DNA of 64,000 nt from positions 68,132,744-68,196,743 of the forward strand of contig NC_055998.1 of the NCBI RefSeq assembly GCF_018446385.1, in the 5' to 3' direction. Shown here piece after piece: positions 1 through 11,184 of this stretch; position 1 is the stretch's first letter; every line of letters starts with the position of its first letter. The position numbers were made by a program, and so were the translations under genes. The DNA comes from Zingiber officinale. Lineage: Eukaryota > Streptophyta > Magnoliopsida > Zingiberales > Zingiberaceae. The notes under the pieces were generated by a model. The model searched no databases, had not been told where the DNA came from, and saw nothing but the letters and a program-made list of their open reading frames with translations.

Positions 1-350
1 CTTATCTAGTTTTGAGTCATGTAATAATTTCTGTTGTTTTGTACGAACAAAATTATATAATAAAAGTTATGTTATATGTTAACTAACTTGTAAATGATTA
101 GTTCATTTCATAATATGATTAGTTCATATGTCCATATGATTAGTTCATATGAAAAATGATTCGTTCATTAGATGGGATGTGTGCAATAAAATTGATCAAT
201 GTTGATTAAATTAGAACATACAAATGATGAGTGGAAACAATGTTATCACTTGATTTTGTAAACTAATTCTAATTTACACTGAGTCAATGATTAATTGCAC
301 ATATATGAATTACACTGAAATAATAAATAATTTGTTTATTTATGTAGATC
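1..350 (+). other. Untranslated leader upstream of the decayed copia gag
   Basis: AT-rich sequence with no coding frame, leading directly into the gag start at 351. The motif gattagttcat, or a close variant, recurs about four times between 97 and 170 as a short degenerate tandem. No LTR or primer-binding site is visible, so the 5' LTR of the element lies left of the window or is lost. Confidence 0.5.
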
Positions 351-1148
351 ATGGCAACTAAAAACATCATAGCTGAACTCAATAAGGGTGAGAAATTATA
401 TGGGGATAACTACAACATTTGGCACCTCAAGATACAATATGTTCTTGAGGAACAAGAAGTTCTAGAGGCTGTAAACCAAATTATGGAGGAACCGGTTGAT
501 GGTTCTTCAGCACAACACAGACGTGACCTTGATGCCTATAACGCATGGAAAAGGAAGGACTCCATTACTAAGGGAATATTGATTAGTTCAATGGTGGATG
601 ACCTGGTGTTTGAATATGAGTCATTACTATCGGCTCATGCTGTCTGGGTAGCCCTTAGAGAGAAGTACAGTGGAGTCAGTCCGAGTAAACTCCGTCAGCT
701 AACTATCAAGTTTGATAGTTGTAAAAAGCGCTCGAATGTTACCATGGTCTAACATCTTAGGGAGATGGGTAACATGATTCGAGAGCTTAAGACTGTTGGT
801 TATACGTTGACCGATGAACAACATGTAATACCCACTATTATTGGAAGCGATGAAATATATGAATGTGGTATCAAGACTTTCACTGATGTCTCACGCCACG
901 TGGAACTTAAGGCGGAGAGGATTGAATCCGCAAGGATTTCGGGTCAAGCTTTTGTAGCTGAAGGTTATGGTTCCAAGAATAAGAACAAGTGGTTTAAGAA
1001 AGGAAAGGGGAAAGGAAAGGAGGATAATGTTGTTGCTGCGAAAAACCAAATCAAGAAGAAAGGAAAGAAATATGGACAAAAATCTAAGAGTAGGTTGACT
1101 TGCTTCAACTGTGGCAAGAAGGGTCATTTTGTTCGGGATTGTACTTAA
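351..1148 (+). pseudogene. Copia gag pseudogene with CCHC zinc knuckle
   Basis: The ATG at 351 opens a copia gag of the retrotran_gag/UBN2 kind (start MATKNIIAELNKGEKLYG). One in-frame TAA at 750-752 divides it. The same frame continues through a Lys-rich basic stretch into a CCHC knuckle, CFNCGKKGHFVRDC, at 1,101-1,142, which in the family packages element RNA into the particle. A stop follows at 1,146. In many copia elements gag and pol share one frame, so this second stop is probably also a lesion. Start chosen as the first ATG with family-like sequence. Confidence 0.8.
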
Positions 1149-1160
1149 AAAGGTCCATTT

Positions 1161-2397
1161 TTGTCTTCTTTCCACGAGCAATATGTTACAAGTACAATGT
1201 TGTTAGCTGATTCGTATCCTTTGTGGATTGTAGATTCAGGAGTAACGAACTACGTAGCTCGTGATCGAGCTACATATGTGGAGTACCGTCGGGTACCAGC
1301 TGACAACAAATGGATATATGTAGGAAACAATGCAAGAATTGAAGTCAAAGGAATTGACACTTGCAAGTTCAACCTACGTGGTGGAGGCACCTTGTTTCTA
1401 CATGATGTCATGTACGCTCCTGAGATTCGACGAAATCTGGTTTCTGTTATTTGTCTTATTGATTTAGGTTACAATGTAAATTTTTATAGCCGTTGTGTGG
1501 AACTTTGAATTAACTCTGTGTTAATTGGATATGGTTATGTAACAAATGGTTTTATGATTCTTGATGTAGAACCAAATAATAATGGTTGTTTTTCAAACAT
1601 TGCTCTTACTAGTAATGCTGATATTAATGATGAAATTTGGCATGCTAGATTGGGACATATTGGACAAGAACGAATGAATAGATTAGCTAAGGAGGGCCTC
1701 TTAGGCACTCATGCTAAGATTAACTTGTCTATATGTGAGCATTGTCTTGCTGGAAAGACGACTAGGAAGCCATTTGGTAAGGCTATTAGGGATGAATCAC
1801 CATTGCAATTAATTCATTCGGATATTTGTGGTCCGATGAATATGAAGGCTAGAAATGAGAGTTCTTATTTCATTACATTTATCGATGACTTCACACGTTT
1901 TGGTCATGTGTATTTGATTTCTCACAAATCTGAAGCATTGGATTGCTTTATTCGTTTCTTGAACGAAGTTGAGAATCAATTGAAACGTAAGGTTAAAACC
2001 TTGCGCACTGACCGTGGAGGAGAATATTTGTCTGATCAGTTCAAGATAATGTGTAATGAGAAAGGGATTATTAGACAGCTAACTATCCCTGGAACTGCAC
2101 AGTAAAATGGGGTTGCTGAAAGAAGAAATAAGACTCTTCTTGAAATGGTTAGGTCTATGATGGCGCAGGCTAATTTGCCAATCTCCTATTGGGGAGATGC
2201 ATTATTAGTTGTGACCTATATACTTGACAAAGTGCCTTCAAAATCAGTTCCATCTACCCCACATGAACGTTGGACAGGCAAAGCTGGATTTAAATAATCT
2301 GAGACCTTGGGGGTTAGCTGCCTACGTTCATGATAAGACTCACGAATATGGAAAATTGAGACCCAGAGGAAAAAAGTGTATCTTTATAAGATATTCT
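1161..2397 (+). pseudogene. Copia pol pseudogene, protease and integrase part
   Basis: In the gag frame, the aspartic protease site shows as WIVDSG near 1,224-1,240. The GAG-pre-integrase zinc-binding region follows (HARLGHIG near 1,640, CEHCLAGK near 1,737). The integrase core shows HSDICGP, FIDDFTRF and LRTDRGGEY. Stops at 1,506 and 2,103 and a frameshift near 2,290 inactivate it. The frame ends in KKCIFIRYS at the 2,397 junction; its partner sequence restarts at 9,314 across the nested element. Confidence 0.85.
2393..2397. repeat. Target-site duplication ATTCT, left copy
   Basis: ATTCT lies directly before the TG that opens the nested element. The same five bases follow its terminal CA at 9,314-9,318. 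Removing the insert and one copy leaves the host copia frame uninterrupted, which supports a single clean integration. Confidence 0.9.
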
Positions 2398-4295
2398 TGT
2401 TGGGTTTTTCGGGCCGCGAAAACCGTTTTTTCGCATCGCGGAAACCCGAATCACCCTAGCCAACGGATCCGTGCGAAGAATATAGAACAAAAATTACGAG
2501 TACGAGTTTACAACTTAGATCTACTCTTAGATCTACATGAATAAAGATTTTATACCTTCGATGCGTGCCCCTCGCAATCCCGCAAGTCCAAGGTACGCCG
2601 GATCTCGAAGTTGTCAACGTAGACAACTCTCTAGTGATATCCACACGAACAAGGTGTGTTCTCTAACACACAAGGATGGAGAAGAGAGCACCACAAGTGT
2701 GCTAGCACTTGCTAGGGCTCTCGGATGGGATAGGAAAGAAAAATAGAGAAGATGAAATACAAGAACACTCTTCTTCTTCTTCTATGTGACAATCACTCTA
2801 TTTTTCCTTTCATGAAACTCAAAACCACTCACCTTATTTCTTCCTTGAAACTCACGGCCAAGAAAGAGGAGAGGGAGAGGAGAATGACTAGAGGAAGAGG
2901 ATGAAATGAATGAGAGACTTGAATGAAAATTCATTCCATTCAATTTCTTGTGTGGCCGGCCACATGAGTAACTCCCACTCATTTAATGTGGCCGGCCATA
3001 TTAATGGGAAAGGAGGCTTGTAACCTCCATGAGATGACACACCATGATAATGTGGGCGTCGTCGTTGGTCCAGCGTCTTGCCGTCTCACTAATGATGTAA
3101 TGATTAGTCAGTCGAACTTGACTCTTCCTCTTCCTCTCAGGTCAAGTCAACTTGACGAATCTCTTCCGTGGTTGATCTAATCTAACCGTTTGATTCAAAC
3201 TTAATATAATGAATCTAATTCGTTAAATTAAGTTGATTTAATAGTCGTAATTTAAATTAGACTCGTTGAATAAATGAATCGACTTGAGTCATTCGATTAA
3301 CGATTTGGATTACTCTTAATCGATTTGATTCATCGAATGAATCTAATCATCTTGGTTAATCATATGAACCTAATCTCCATCCACTTGTTCTTTGTGTGTG
3401 ACCCGATAGGTTCTTATAACGTTGGCGATGCCCTAAACTCGTTTAGGCGTAAGTAATGGCGGTGTCTAGCGATACGTCATTCTTGCCGAGTTCTGAAATG
3501 TTGAGATCGACATCACCTTGTGACTCTTGGTGTGACTCCTCACGATATATGACAGTGTCCTATCACAGACATCTAGATTGATCGTGAGGCGTAGGCAGTG
3601 TCGTCCTCGATCGATCAATCTTGAACTCAGTAGACTCACTAAATCGAATGAGCTCGATATCTATATTGACTCGTTTGGGCGTAACCGATACGTGGTCTCG
3701 CTCTGTCGAGAATCTGATGTCTCTCCGTCGTATAGGAGGGATAGATCCATCCATCACTCGTCCCTCGTAATTTGTTATATACCCGATGTCGCCTTTATAG
3801 TCCACTTTGATTCTGGGTGGCGTTTGTGAAACTAAAGTCGTAACTCCTTATGTAGGGATGCATGGTGACTTGGTCAGGACTAGTAGTCGTACTAATAGCC
3901 ACGTGAGAAAGTATATGACACTCGTATAGCGATCCGTGATACTTTCTGTGGCGGGTCGTTCGATTATCGTTCTGATGCGTACCCGTATGTCGACTTGATA
4001 TCTCCGTATCCGTGACTTGAGATCAGTCGTGAGTTGACCTCATCTAGTCTTATTACGTTAACATTGTCCTTGAATGTTAATACTCGTAGGAATGATTAAG
4101 AGTAGTGTTCCCTATGTCATCTCACTATCGATTGACGATCGATTGATATAGGTAAGAACCTTCTAGGGCGTTATTATACTTAGTTTATTTGGCGTCAATA
4201 CAAGTATAATAAAACAAATGCCTTTATTTATATAGAATATGATCTGATAAGTCCGAAAATGATCGTGAATGATTGACTTTGGGACTCTGGTATGA
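2398..4295 (-). repeat. Downstream LTR of the nested copia element, about 1.9 kb
   Basis: The terminal 130 bp (2,398-2,529) closely match 9,042-9,173, and 4,164-4,290 match 9,175-9,305, so this is the full-length version of the short LTR. The middle part is homologous to the copia LTR at 49,568-50,400 in opposite orientation. An inverted repeat with arms around tggccggcca occurs at 2,952-2,998. The inner edge near 4,295 is approximate because the start of the repeat is badly degraded. Short frames in this stretch are chance frames of the LTR. Confidence 0.8.
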
Positions 4296-5990
4296 TCTAC
4301 GCACTAGCCTTGAGTGCCCGATCGATGAGCTCTGGCCCCGAATGACTGAGTGTGACCGTCATTGCTTCCTCGTGCGAAGCCTTGGTCAGTGATCTGCGAT
4401 GTTAGCCCTGTGGGTACTGCAATTTTCACATCTCCTCTCGATGATCTCTCGAATGAGATGGAGCGGCAAGTAGTATGTGTTTGGTCATTGGTGTGGCGGG
4501 GTTCCTTCGCACATCTTGTAGCTCCGTTGTTGTCGCGATAGAGCTCGATAGGGTCGTGATGCTAGGAACCACCCCGAGTTACGTGATGAACTTGAGATCA
4601 GCCTCTTTTCTTGCCTCGATGCGTGATATACTAAACCTCTGTCGTGAGAATCATTCTTGTCTGCTTGAACTCTTGGCACCACCGTTGTCTGAAACCACGA
4701 CCCCATTGCGATCATAGTCGTCTGGTGGTCGGAAGCTAAGCGTCGCGTAATCGCTTCTGGCTAGCTCGTCGTTCTTCCGTTTATCGAAATATTCTTTAGT
4801 CCTTAAGTACTTAAGAATATTCTTGACCCGTATCGATGACTTTCACGGATCGTAGTATCTTCAAATGGTACTCGAAGCGTCCGAGACGTCGGTCGATCGT
4901 GGTATGGCGTCGTGATCGATCATGGGTGAGGCGTAGGGATCGATCCGTGCGATCTCTTTCCTCTGAAGAGGGACCTTGGTCTTGAAGACTCGCACCGTAT
5001 GACGTCGGCAATCCCTTCTTGGAGTTACTGCGTGGCAACAGAAGATACCTTGTCGATGTATGTACTCGACTTGGGCGAAGCGATCTCTTAGATCATCTAC
5101 ATAGATCATGTCCTAGAATCGGGATGCCTGCTTTAAGTTCTTCGTTGAAAGCGACTCCTAGCCAGTCTTGGCGGTGAGCGTAGGGATGGCATTCCCGATG
5201 AGTAGTATGTCGTCCATCTGATATGAGGAAGACAACTATGTCCCTGACCTTCTTGTGAGCCTGAGGTTCGTCTTGGTTCTTGATGAAACAATGTTTGATT
5301 ACGTCGAGATCGAAGATTCTGTTCAAAGCTTGCTTTAGTCATAAATGGACTGTCGACGCGTACTACTGCTAGTATCTTTGTGGATCTGAAACCCTCGGTG
5401 CGTATCGTATGCGTCCTCGGTGAGTTTCAATTCGAGCGGTTTTGGCGTCCGTGCGGATCTGTAATCGTGGTAAGCTGCGATAGCGGCGTGATCGAATGGA
5501 CTTAAACATCATTCTTTGGAGAAAGGTTTCATCGTAGTCGATACCGTGATTTGCTTGAAACCTTTGGCTGACGACTTTTATAGATAAGTCTATCCGTATG
5601 GGTCTTTCTCTTGAGACCCACTTACCGATGGGTTTTACCTTGGTGGATCGACGAAGTCCGTACTTGGTTGGTGTCGTGGATTCGTTCGGATCTCGGCCTC
5701 TGGCCGTTTCTCGAATCGGTCTCGTGTCAAACTACGATGGGTGGTGGCTCGTCTCTGTGAGCCTGCGTCGTCGTGGTCGAGAGAAAATGGGTATCTCTCG
5801 GTGACGTACCTATCGGATCTGCGAAGTATATACATGGGCTGGTTGTTCCTCGACTTCTTGTGGAACAACGTCATCATGACACTTTGTGGTTCGGTTCAAC
5901 TTCCGTGAGGGCTTGATCTTATTGTTCGCGTCTTGAACTTCTTGAGATCGAGCAGCTCTCAATAGTCTTTAAAGCAAGTCCTTTACAGAA
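4296..5990 (-). pseudogene. Degraded copia reverse transcriptase/RNase H region of the nested element
   Basis: No long frame survives. Translating the - strand across frame changes gives recognisable copia RT patches: a segment resembling the stretch before YVDD at about 5,330-5,200, a remnant YVDD region near 5,220, and the RT C-terminal stretch between 5,110 and 4,860 that normally precedes RNase H. Many one- or two-base losses change frame every few codons. Several positions that are Met (ATG) in relatives read ACG here. Confidence 0.65.
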
Positions 5991-6043
5991 GACCCGATCT
6001 TCTTGCGACTACCTTGTCTTGTTGGGAATGTAAATAATATTCC

Positions 6044-6890
6044 TTAGTTTCCTTGGGATATCGATAAAGTAGCACTTGTCGGTTGGGTCCATTTATGCGA
6101 GACTTGGCGTCTAACGTAAGCCTCGCGACCCAAATCCTCATGAAAGACACTCTCTCCGGGTCCGTATCTATATGGTGTCTTTATCACGGCCTTGGATGGA
6201 ACTCGGTTGAGTATAAAAGCTGCCGTGTCTAGGGCGTAGCCATAGGAAGATCTGTGTGACTCATCATAGATCGTACCATATCTGTCAGTCTGATTCCTCC
6301 TTTCGGATACACCGTTCCACTGGTGTTCCGGGAGGAGTGAGTTGAGATAGAATCCCACGCTCAGATAGTCACGGAACTCATGGCTGAGATATTCTCCACT
6401 TTCGATCGGATCGAGTATCTTAATACTCTTGCAGTGGTTACATCGTTCTTGAATTTTTGAACTTTTGAAGATTAGGACTTATGTGTCATCAGTACACATA
6501 ACCGTATCTCTGAAGTCGTCGATAAATGTGATGAAGTACATAACCCGCCTCTAGCGGCGGCGTTGAAAGACGTACATCATATGTGAGTCTAACAATCGAT
6601 CGCTCTCTCATTGTGCTTACAAAGGAGTCTTGGTCGTCTTGCCTCGTGGCGTGACTCGCGTATCTCGTATGATTAAATCGAATGAGTCCGTGAACCATCC
6701 TTATGGAGGTGGGATAGCGCTTGTCGTTTATATGACCTGGCGGCAGTGCGAGGTAGGTTTGGTTCGTGTCGTTTGACTTGAACCTCTTGGTATTTATGTT
6801 ATAGATAGGGCTCTCGAGATCCAGAATATAGAGTCCGTTTATCGAGGTGCCTTCTGATAGAGCATATCGTTTAAATAGGCGGAACAACAT
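6044..6890 (-). pseudogene. Copia GAG-pre-integrase/integrase pseudogene of the nested element
   Basis: Two - strand frames are recognisable. 6,890-6,489 contains NGLYILDLESPIYNINTKR, the region before the integrase zinc finger. 6,358-6,044 contains HQWNGVSERRNQ, GYALDTAAFILNRVPSKAV and EAYVRRQVSHK, the integrase C-terminal half. Both are interrupted by internal deletions relative to the family, for example several codons missing before GYALDTAA. No complete D,D,E core is visible in one frame. Confidence 0.75.
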
Positions 6891-7194
6891 TTGTTCTTTA
6901 TTTTAAGCGAAAATCCTTTCTTGTCGAACAAGCGAAATTATGTTCTTAGTCGGCGGTAGCATGTAATGATCAATCGCAATTCTGAGCCGGAGGAAGAGAT
7001 AGATGGTAAGTTCTACTGACGATAGCGTGACCCGTGCTCCATTTGCTACTCGTAGATCATCTCACCTTCGTCGATGCCTGTTATTCCTCGGTGACATGCA
7101 TTAGTATAAATGTGCGACGCGTCCGGTATCTAATACCCGATGAAGAAATAGAGGTTGACTTACATATATACCTGAAGTAAAATCTTATTTCTTC

Positions 7195-7560
7195 TTAAGA
7201 TCTTGGTATTCTTTGGGTTCCTCTTCGATTGCTTGCTTGTCCTTGATATAGGTAGAAGATGTTCGACCGTATACGTGGCGTCCATCGACTCGTGTTGCTT
7301 GAAGCTCGAGTTCGTGAGTCGCGGCGTAAACGAGACACGTCTAATCGTCGTCTTGATGCTTGGCGTCTCGATGCGCTCGGCGTGGCGTTGGCGGGAGGAG
7401 CCTCGAATGGGCTGCTCGAGCGTCGAGTTCGTTCACGGTGAGAACTATTCTCGATTCTGTGCGGTCGGAAATTTGCTCCGTTGAGCTTGTCCTTCTTGGG
7501 ACGAGCGCAGAGAGAAGATGTTCGTGTTCGATGTCGTGGCAATTCTCAGAAATAAATGCG
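7195..7560 (-). pseudogene. Copia gag pseudogene of the nested element
   Basis: The - strand frame contains KLNGANF followed, after frame changes, by EAPPANATPS, patches typical of the N-terminal half of copia gag. It lies between the leader and integrase, as expected. Frame shifts make the remainder Arg/Ser-rich nonsense. The reading start is not determinable because the likely initiation codon is itself disturbed. Confidence 0.55.
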
Positions 7561-9027
7561 AAATAAGTATTCTTAATCGTTTAATTGGGCCTTTAACTAA
7601 ATGATGCTCCATTGAATTCTATAATTCATGTGAGACAAGATCCACGTCATACTAACCCTTGAGTTAGCTTTGGCTGTCGTCAAAACTTAGTATGATCGGT
7701 GAGTAACGATTACGATTACATCTGTCGACTCTTGTTTATAGGATCGATATCCGTTTTATATTAAAACTCGAGTTAGCTTTGGCTAATACGCCCGAGAGTT
7801 AATATAAATGTGATTTTGACCTATCTTTCCAACCGTTGGAAGAATGCCTATAGTTATACTCGATCCAACCGAGTTAACTAGGAATACTCAATCCAATTGA
7901 GTTGTACTCACCCATGCATTGATAGGCGGGACCAAGATTGTCCCTCCGTACCCTACCAAAATAGTATGTGTTACTCTGCTTTGGCAGATTCAACAACTAC
8001 ATGCTATCAAGGTAGTGGTAGGTATCACGGCATGGTAGGCATTATGAGTTGGCGTGATTTAGATCTAATCTAAACGATGATGCGTATCATATACTCGATA
8101 GATCTAATCTAATCGAAGGGTGCATCATGTGCACGATTTAGATCAAATCTAATCACAAGGCACTAATTAATTACTTAATTAACTAGCATGCATCACATAC
8201 ATATAAGTAATTAATTAAACTATTTTGTGATTGTGTCATGGCCCTACTGCGATCTTCTCAAGTCAATGAGAAGATCGGATGGTCAACCTAAGGTCAACAG
8301 CTTCTCAAGCTTCTTCCTTTGACCACCTTGTGTTGCTCGCGCCCTCCTCGTAACTCCGTCTCGTGTGGACCTTCCACCGCTTCGAAATTTACATTACAAT
8401 TTTGAAACTCGAGTTACAGTCGAGTCTAAATCTAATTTACAACCAGAATAAACAGGAGGCACGACGCGCAGGTCGCGAAAAATAAAATAAATAAAAATAA
8501 GATAAAATACAGCACGCACATCACATAACGGCACGCAGGCCGTATTATGAATTACAACACAATTTCCAAATCTAATTTGGGTCATTTGGGCCATGACTAT
8601 CACAAAATTAATATATAATTCAAAATTATATATTTCTCATAAATTTCTGTAATTTTTTCATAATTTTACAGATTTTATGAGTAAATTTTTCCCGGCGGTC
8701 CCGATTAGCGATTTCGGGCGCAATCGCGGAGCAAATCCCCTTGCGGGGTTAGGGGCAGTACCCTTACCCACAATCTAACCATCGCGAGTTGCTCCTAAGC
8801 GTTCCTATAGCGCCTAAGTCCGCTGTCCCAAAACGATTTGGGTCGAAACATTGCCGTTTCGGAAAATTCTTCTCGGTAGTCGAAGCCTACAAGTGTAAAA
8901 ACACTTGTACTTCGCTTCTACGAGAAAAATACCCATAAAATCATAAAATTTAGGAAATTCACAGAATGTTACAGTATGCATATTTTTCATAAAAATACTA
9001 ATTAAACTCGTACAAGTCTTCGCACGT
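7561..9027 (-). other. Untranslated leader of the nested copia element
   Basis: About 1.5 kb between gag and the primer-binding site without a coding frame. From 8,100 to 9,041 the composition is ordinary; from 7,561 to about 8,100 it shares the CpG-rich, indel-rich character of the body. It includes the repeated motif gagttagctttggct (near 7,661 and 7,769). Confidence 0.5.
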
Positions 9028-9040
9028 GGCTCTGATACCA
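9028..9040 (-). promoter_or_regulatory. Primer-binding site for initiator methionine tRNA (nested element)
   Basis: The reverse complement reads TGGTATCAGAGCC, the classic plant copia primer-binding site complementary to the 3' end of initiator Met-tRNA. It lies one base inside the LTR that ends at 9,042 and fixes the element's orientation as - strand. Confidence 0.9.
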
Positions 9041-9041
9041 C

Positions 9042-9313
9042 TGTTGTATTTTTCGGGCCGCGAAAATCGCTTTTTCGCGTCGCGGAAACCCCGAATCACC
9101 CTAGCCAACGGATCCGTGCGAAGAATATAAAACAAAAATTACGAGTACGAGTTTACAACTTAGATCTACTCAAGGACCTTATTATACTTAGTTTATTTGA
9201 CACCAATACAAGTAAGTATAATAACCAAACAAATGCCTTTATTTATATAGAATATGATACAACAAGTCCAAAATACAATCATCAAATGATTGGCTCTAGG
9301 GCTCTAGCTAACA
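9042..9313 (-). repeat. Upstream LTR of the nested copia element, internally deleted to 272 bp
   Basis: The terminal 130 bp match 2,398-2,529 and the other end matches 4,164-4,290. About 1.6 kb present in the partner LTR is missing at 9,173/9,174. The junction reads gatctactcaaggacc, so on the - strand the breakpoint falls in GAGTAG, a short sequence that also lies at the other breakpoint. Unlike its partner it is not CpG-rich. TG...CA ends and the flanking ATTCT are intact. Confidence 0.8.
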
Positions 9314-10316
9314 ATTCTGAGACTTCTAAAGGTTATGTTTTTATTGGTGAGCGACAAGATGGAACCATCTCTGAGATAGCGTCAAGAGATACTACTTTTC
9401 TAAAAACTGAGTTCTCAACACGAGGTGAAGTTGATAAGACAATTCCTCTATATGAGATAGAGGAGGAGGATAATGTTCCTTTATCAACAAATCAGGAGAT
9501 GCCTGAATCTAGTCAACCGAGTGGGAGTAATTTGCCACTAAATGAGTCAGTTTCTCAACGGTCTAACCTTTGAAGAAGTAGTCGTCAGATTATTCCTCGG
9601 AGAAGGTTTGATATTGAGAATGAGGCATTGATGATTCTCCAGTTGATGATGAGGAACCTCGAACAGTTGAGGAAGCTTTGAGAAGCTCAGTTAGAAAAGA
9701 ATGGAAAATTGCAATGGATGAAGAAATGGAGTCAATGAGAAAGAATCAAGTTCGGGATTTAGTCGATCTTCCTCCGGGCCGAAGGGCTATTGGGAATAAG
9801 TGGATTCTCAAAGTAAAGAGGAAAGCAGATGGATCGATTAATCGATACAAAGCTCGATTAGTTGCAAAAGGATATACTCAAATGGAGGGTATTGACTTTG
9901 AAGAGACATTCTCCCCAGTTGTAAAGTTTGTGTCAATACGCGTCATCCTAGCTATCGTAGCACAATATGACATGGAATTACATCAGATGGATGTAAAAAT
10001 GGCTTTCCTTAATGGTAATCTTGATGAAGAAATTTATATGGTATAACCAGAAGGTTATGTTGCTGAAGGCTAAGAGAAAAGAGTATGTAAACTTCGGAAG
10101 TCTATATATGGGCTAAAGCAAGCGTCAAGACAATGGAACATAAGATTTAATGAAGTAATATTGTCTTATGGTTTCGAAATGATCAATGAGGATTATTGTG
10201 TTTACCTAAGAAAGGAAAAAGGAAAGCTTGTCATTTTATCATTATATGTTGATGATATGCTAATAGCTGGAAGCGATATAAAGTGTGTGATAGAAGTCAA
10301 AAGTTGGCTTTTGATC
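9314..10316 (+). pseudogene. Copia pol pseudogene, linker and reverse transcriptase of the outer element
   Basis: Resumes the interrupted host frame with SETSKGYVFIGERQDG. An acidic linker ends at a stop (9,571-9,573). After a frame change the RT begins near 9,678: RRAIGNKWILKVKRKADG, RYKARLVAKGYTQ, then a stop at 10,044-10,046. IYGLKQASRQW and YVDDML (10,245-10,262) follow. Sequence similarity stops at about 10,316, before RNase H. Confidence 0.85.
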
Positions 10317-10540
10317 CGGTAGTAAGAGCGGGCCCCCCCCTGCAAAGTCAACGCCAAGTGGAAGTCACCGGAGCAGCCGCCCATCCGGGGAGAGTGTGGT
10401 CCGACCGGACGGACGGCCGTAGAAAGGACAAAAGGTAGCAGGAAATATCTACAAGTTGATAGGGACTATAGTTGTAGGTGGAGTCTGAATCAGGCAGTAC
10501 AGTCTTGTGGCACATGCGACTAGAGCATATGGGTGAACGT
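10317..10540. other. GC-rich unrelated segment at the truncation point of the outer copia
   Basis: The RT sequence gives way abruptly to GC-rich DNA with a run of nine C (10,332-10,340) and tccgaccggacggacgg. It resembles plant LTR sequence in composition, but I cannot name a family. It joins two different copia fragments and may mark a rearrangement or assembly joint. Confidence 0.35.
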
Positions 10541-11184
10541 GGGATGCTAGAACTTTACAAGAGAGATCTGTTGAAGGGTGTCAAGACATACAAGCTTGAA
10601 TTCTGCAAATTCTGTATTCTTGGAAAATAGAGCAAAGTGCAATTCAAGACGGCAACAAACAAGACGAAGGAGATTCTGAACTATGTACATACGGATCTTT
10701 GGGACCAGCCAGTGTAACATCACGTGGAGGGCACTTGTATTTTGTGAGTTTTACTGATGATTTCTCACGAAAGGTCTAGGTATACTTTATGCGTCACAAG
10801 TCGGAAACTTTTGCAAAGTTTAAATTATGGAAAACTAAAGTGGAGAACCAGACCGGAAGAAAGATCAAATGCCTTAAGTCAGACAATGAGACTGAGTACA
10901 CAGATTCAAAGTTTCAAGAATTTTGTGAGTAGCATGGGATAATGAGGCATTTCTCGGTTCGCAGGACAGCTCAGCAGAACGGGGTAGCGGAAAGGTTGAA
11001 CAGGACAATCATTGAGAAGGCAAGATGTCTCAGGCTGAATGCAGGGCTTGTAAAGAATTTCTGGGCGGAAGCGGTGAACATGACATGTTATCTTATTAAT
11101 AGATCACCAAGGACAGTACTAGAAGGCAAAGTATCAGAGGAAGTATGGACAGACTTTGACAAAGTCTCTGATAGAGCTAGATAA
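10541..11184 (+). pseudogene. Copia integrase fragment from a second element
   Basis: The + strand, across several frame changes, encodes a pre-integrase zinc region (YKRDLLKGVKTYKLEFC near 10,555), the core around the HTDLW and FTDDFSR equivalents, and then a clean stretch at 10,942-11,184 with TAQQNGVAERLNRTI and FWAEAVNMTCYLINRSP. It is a different subfamily from the outer element, judged by sequence. It is a fragment only, with no protease or RT nearby in this orientation. Confidence 0.75.

Larger units (their letters stand above)
2398..9313 (-). mobile_element. Nested Ty1/copia retrotransposon, antisense, inserted in the outer copia element
   Basis: Bounded by TG...CA and the 5-bp duplication ATTCT. 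Orientation is shown by the initiator-tRNA primer-binding site on the - strand next to 9,042 and by gag, integrase and RT on the - strand. Order along the - strand: short LTR (9,313-9,042), PBS, leader, gag (near 7,560-7,195), pre-integrase and integrase (6,890-6,044), RT/RNase H (about 5,900-4,480), long LTR (about 4,295-2,398). The two LTRs differ greatly in length because the upstream one has an internal deletion. The segment from about 3,400 to 8,100 is unusually CpG-rich and full of small indels. Confidence 0.9.
1..10316 (+). mobile_element. Decayed, 3'-truncated Ty1/copia retrotransposon hosting a nested insertion
   Basis: The domain order on the + strand is gag with CCHC knuckle, protease, GAG-pre-integrase, integrase and reverse transcriptase, the copia order. 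The reading frame carries in-frame stops at 750, 1,146, 1,506 and 2,103 and a frameshift near 2,290. The coding sequence stops at 2,397 and resumes in register at 9,314, because another copia element was inserted between. Homology ends just after the RT YVDD region, at about 10,316, where unrelated GC-rich sequence begins. RNase H and the 3' LTR are missing. The element is non-autonomous and old. Confidence 0.85.

Noticed and set aside
3563..5342. Multiple short frames on both strands in the nested copia LTR and pol
   Set aside because: They are fragments of a frame-broken pol or chance frames in CpG-rich sequence. Only patches matching copia motifs were kept.
7203..7566. Three overlapping + strand frames
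   Set aside because: They are antisense shadows of the - strand gag remnant in the CpG-rich segment.
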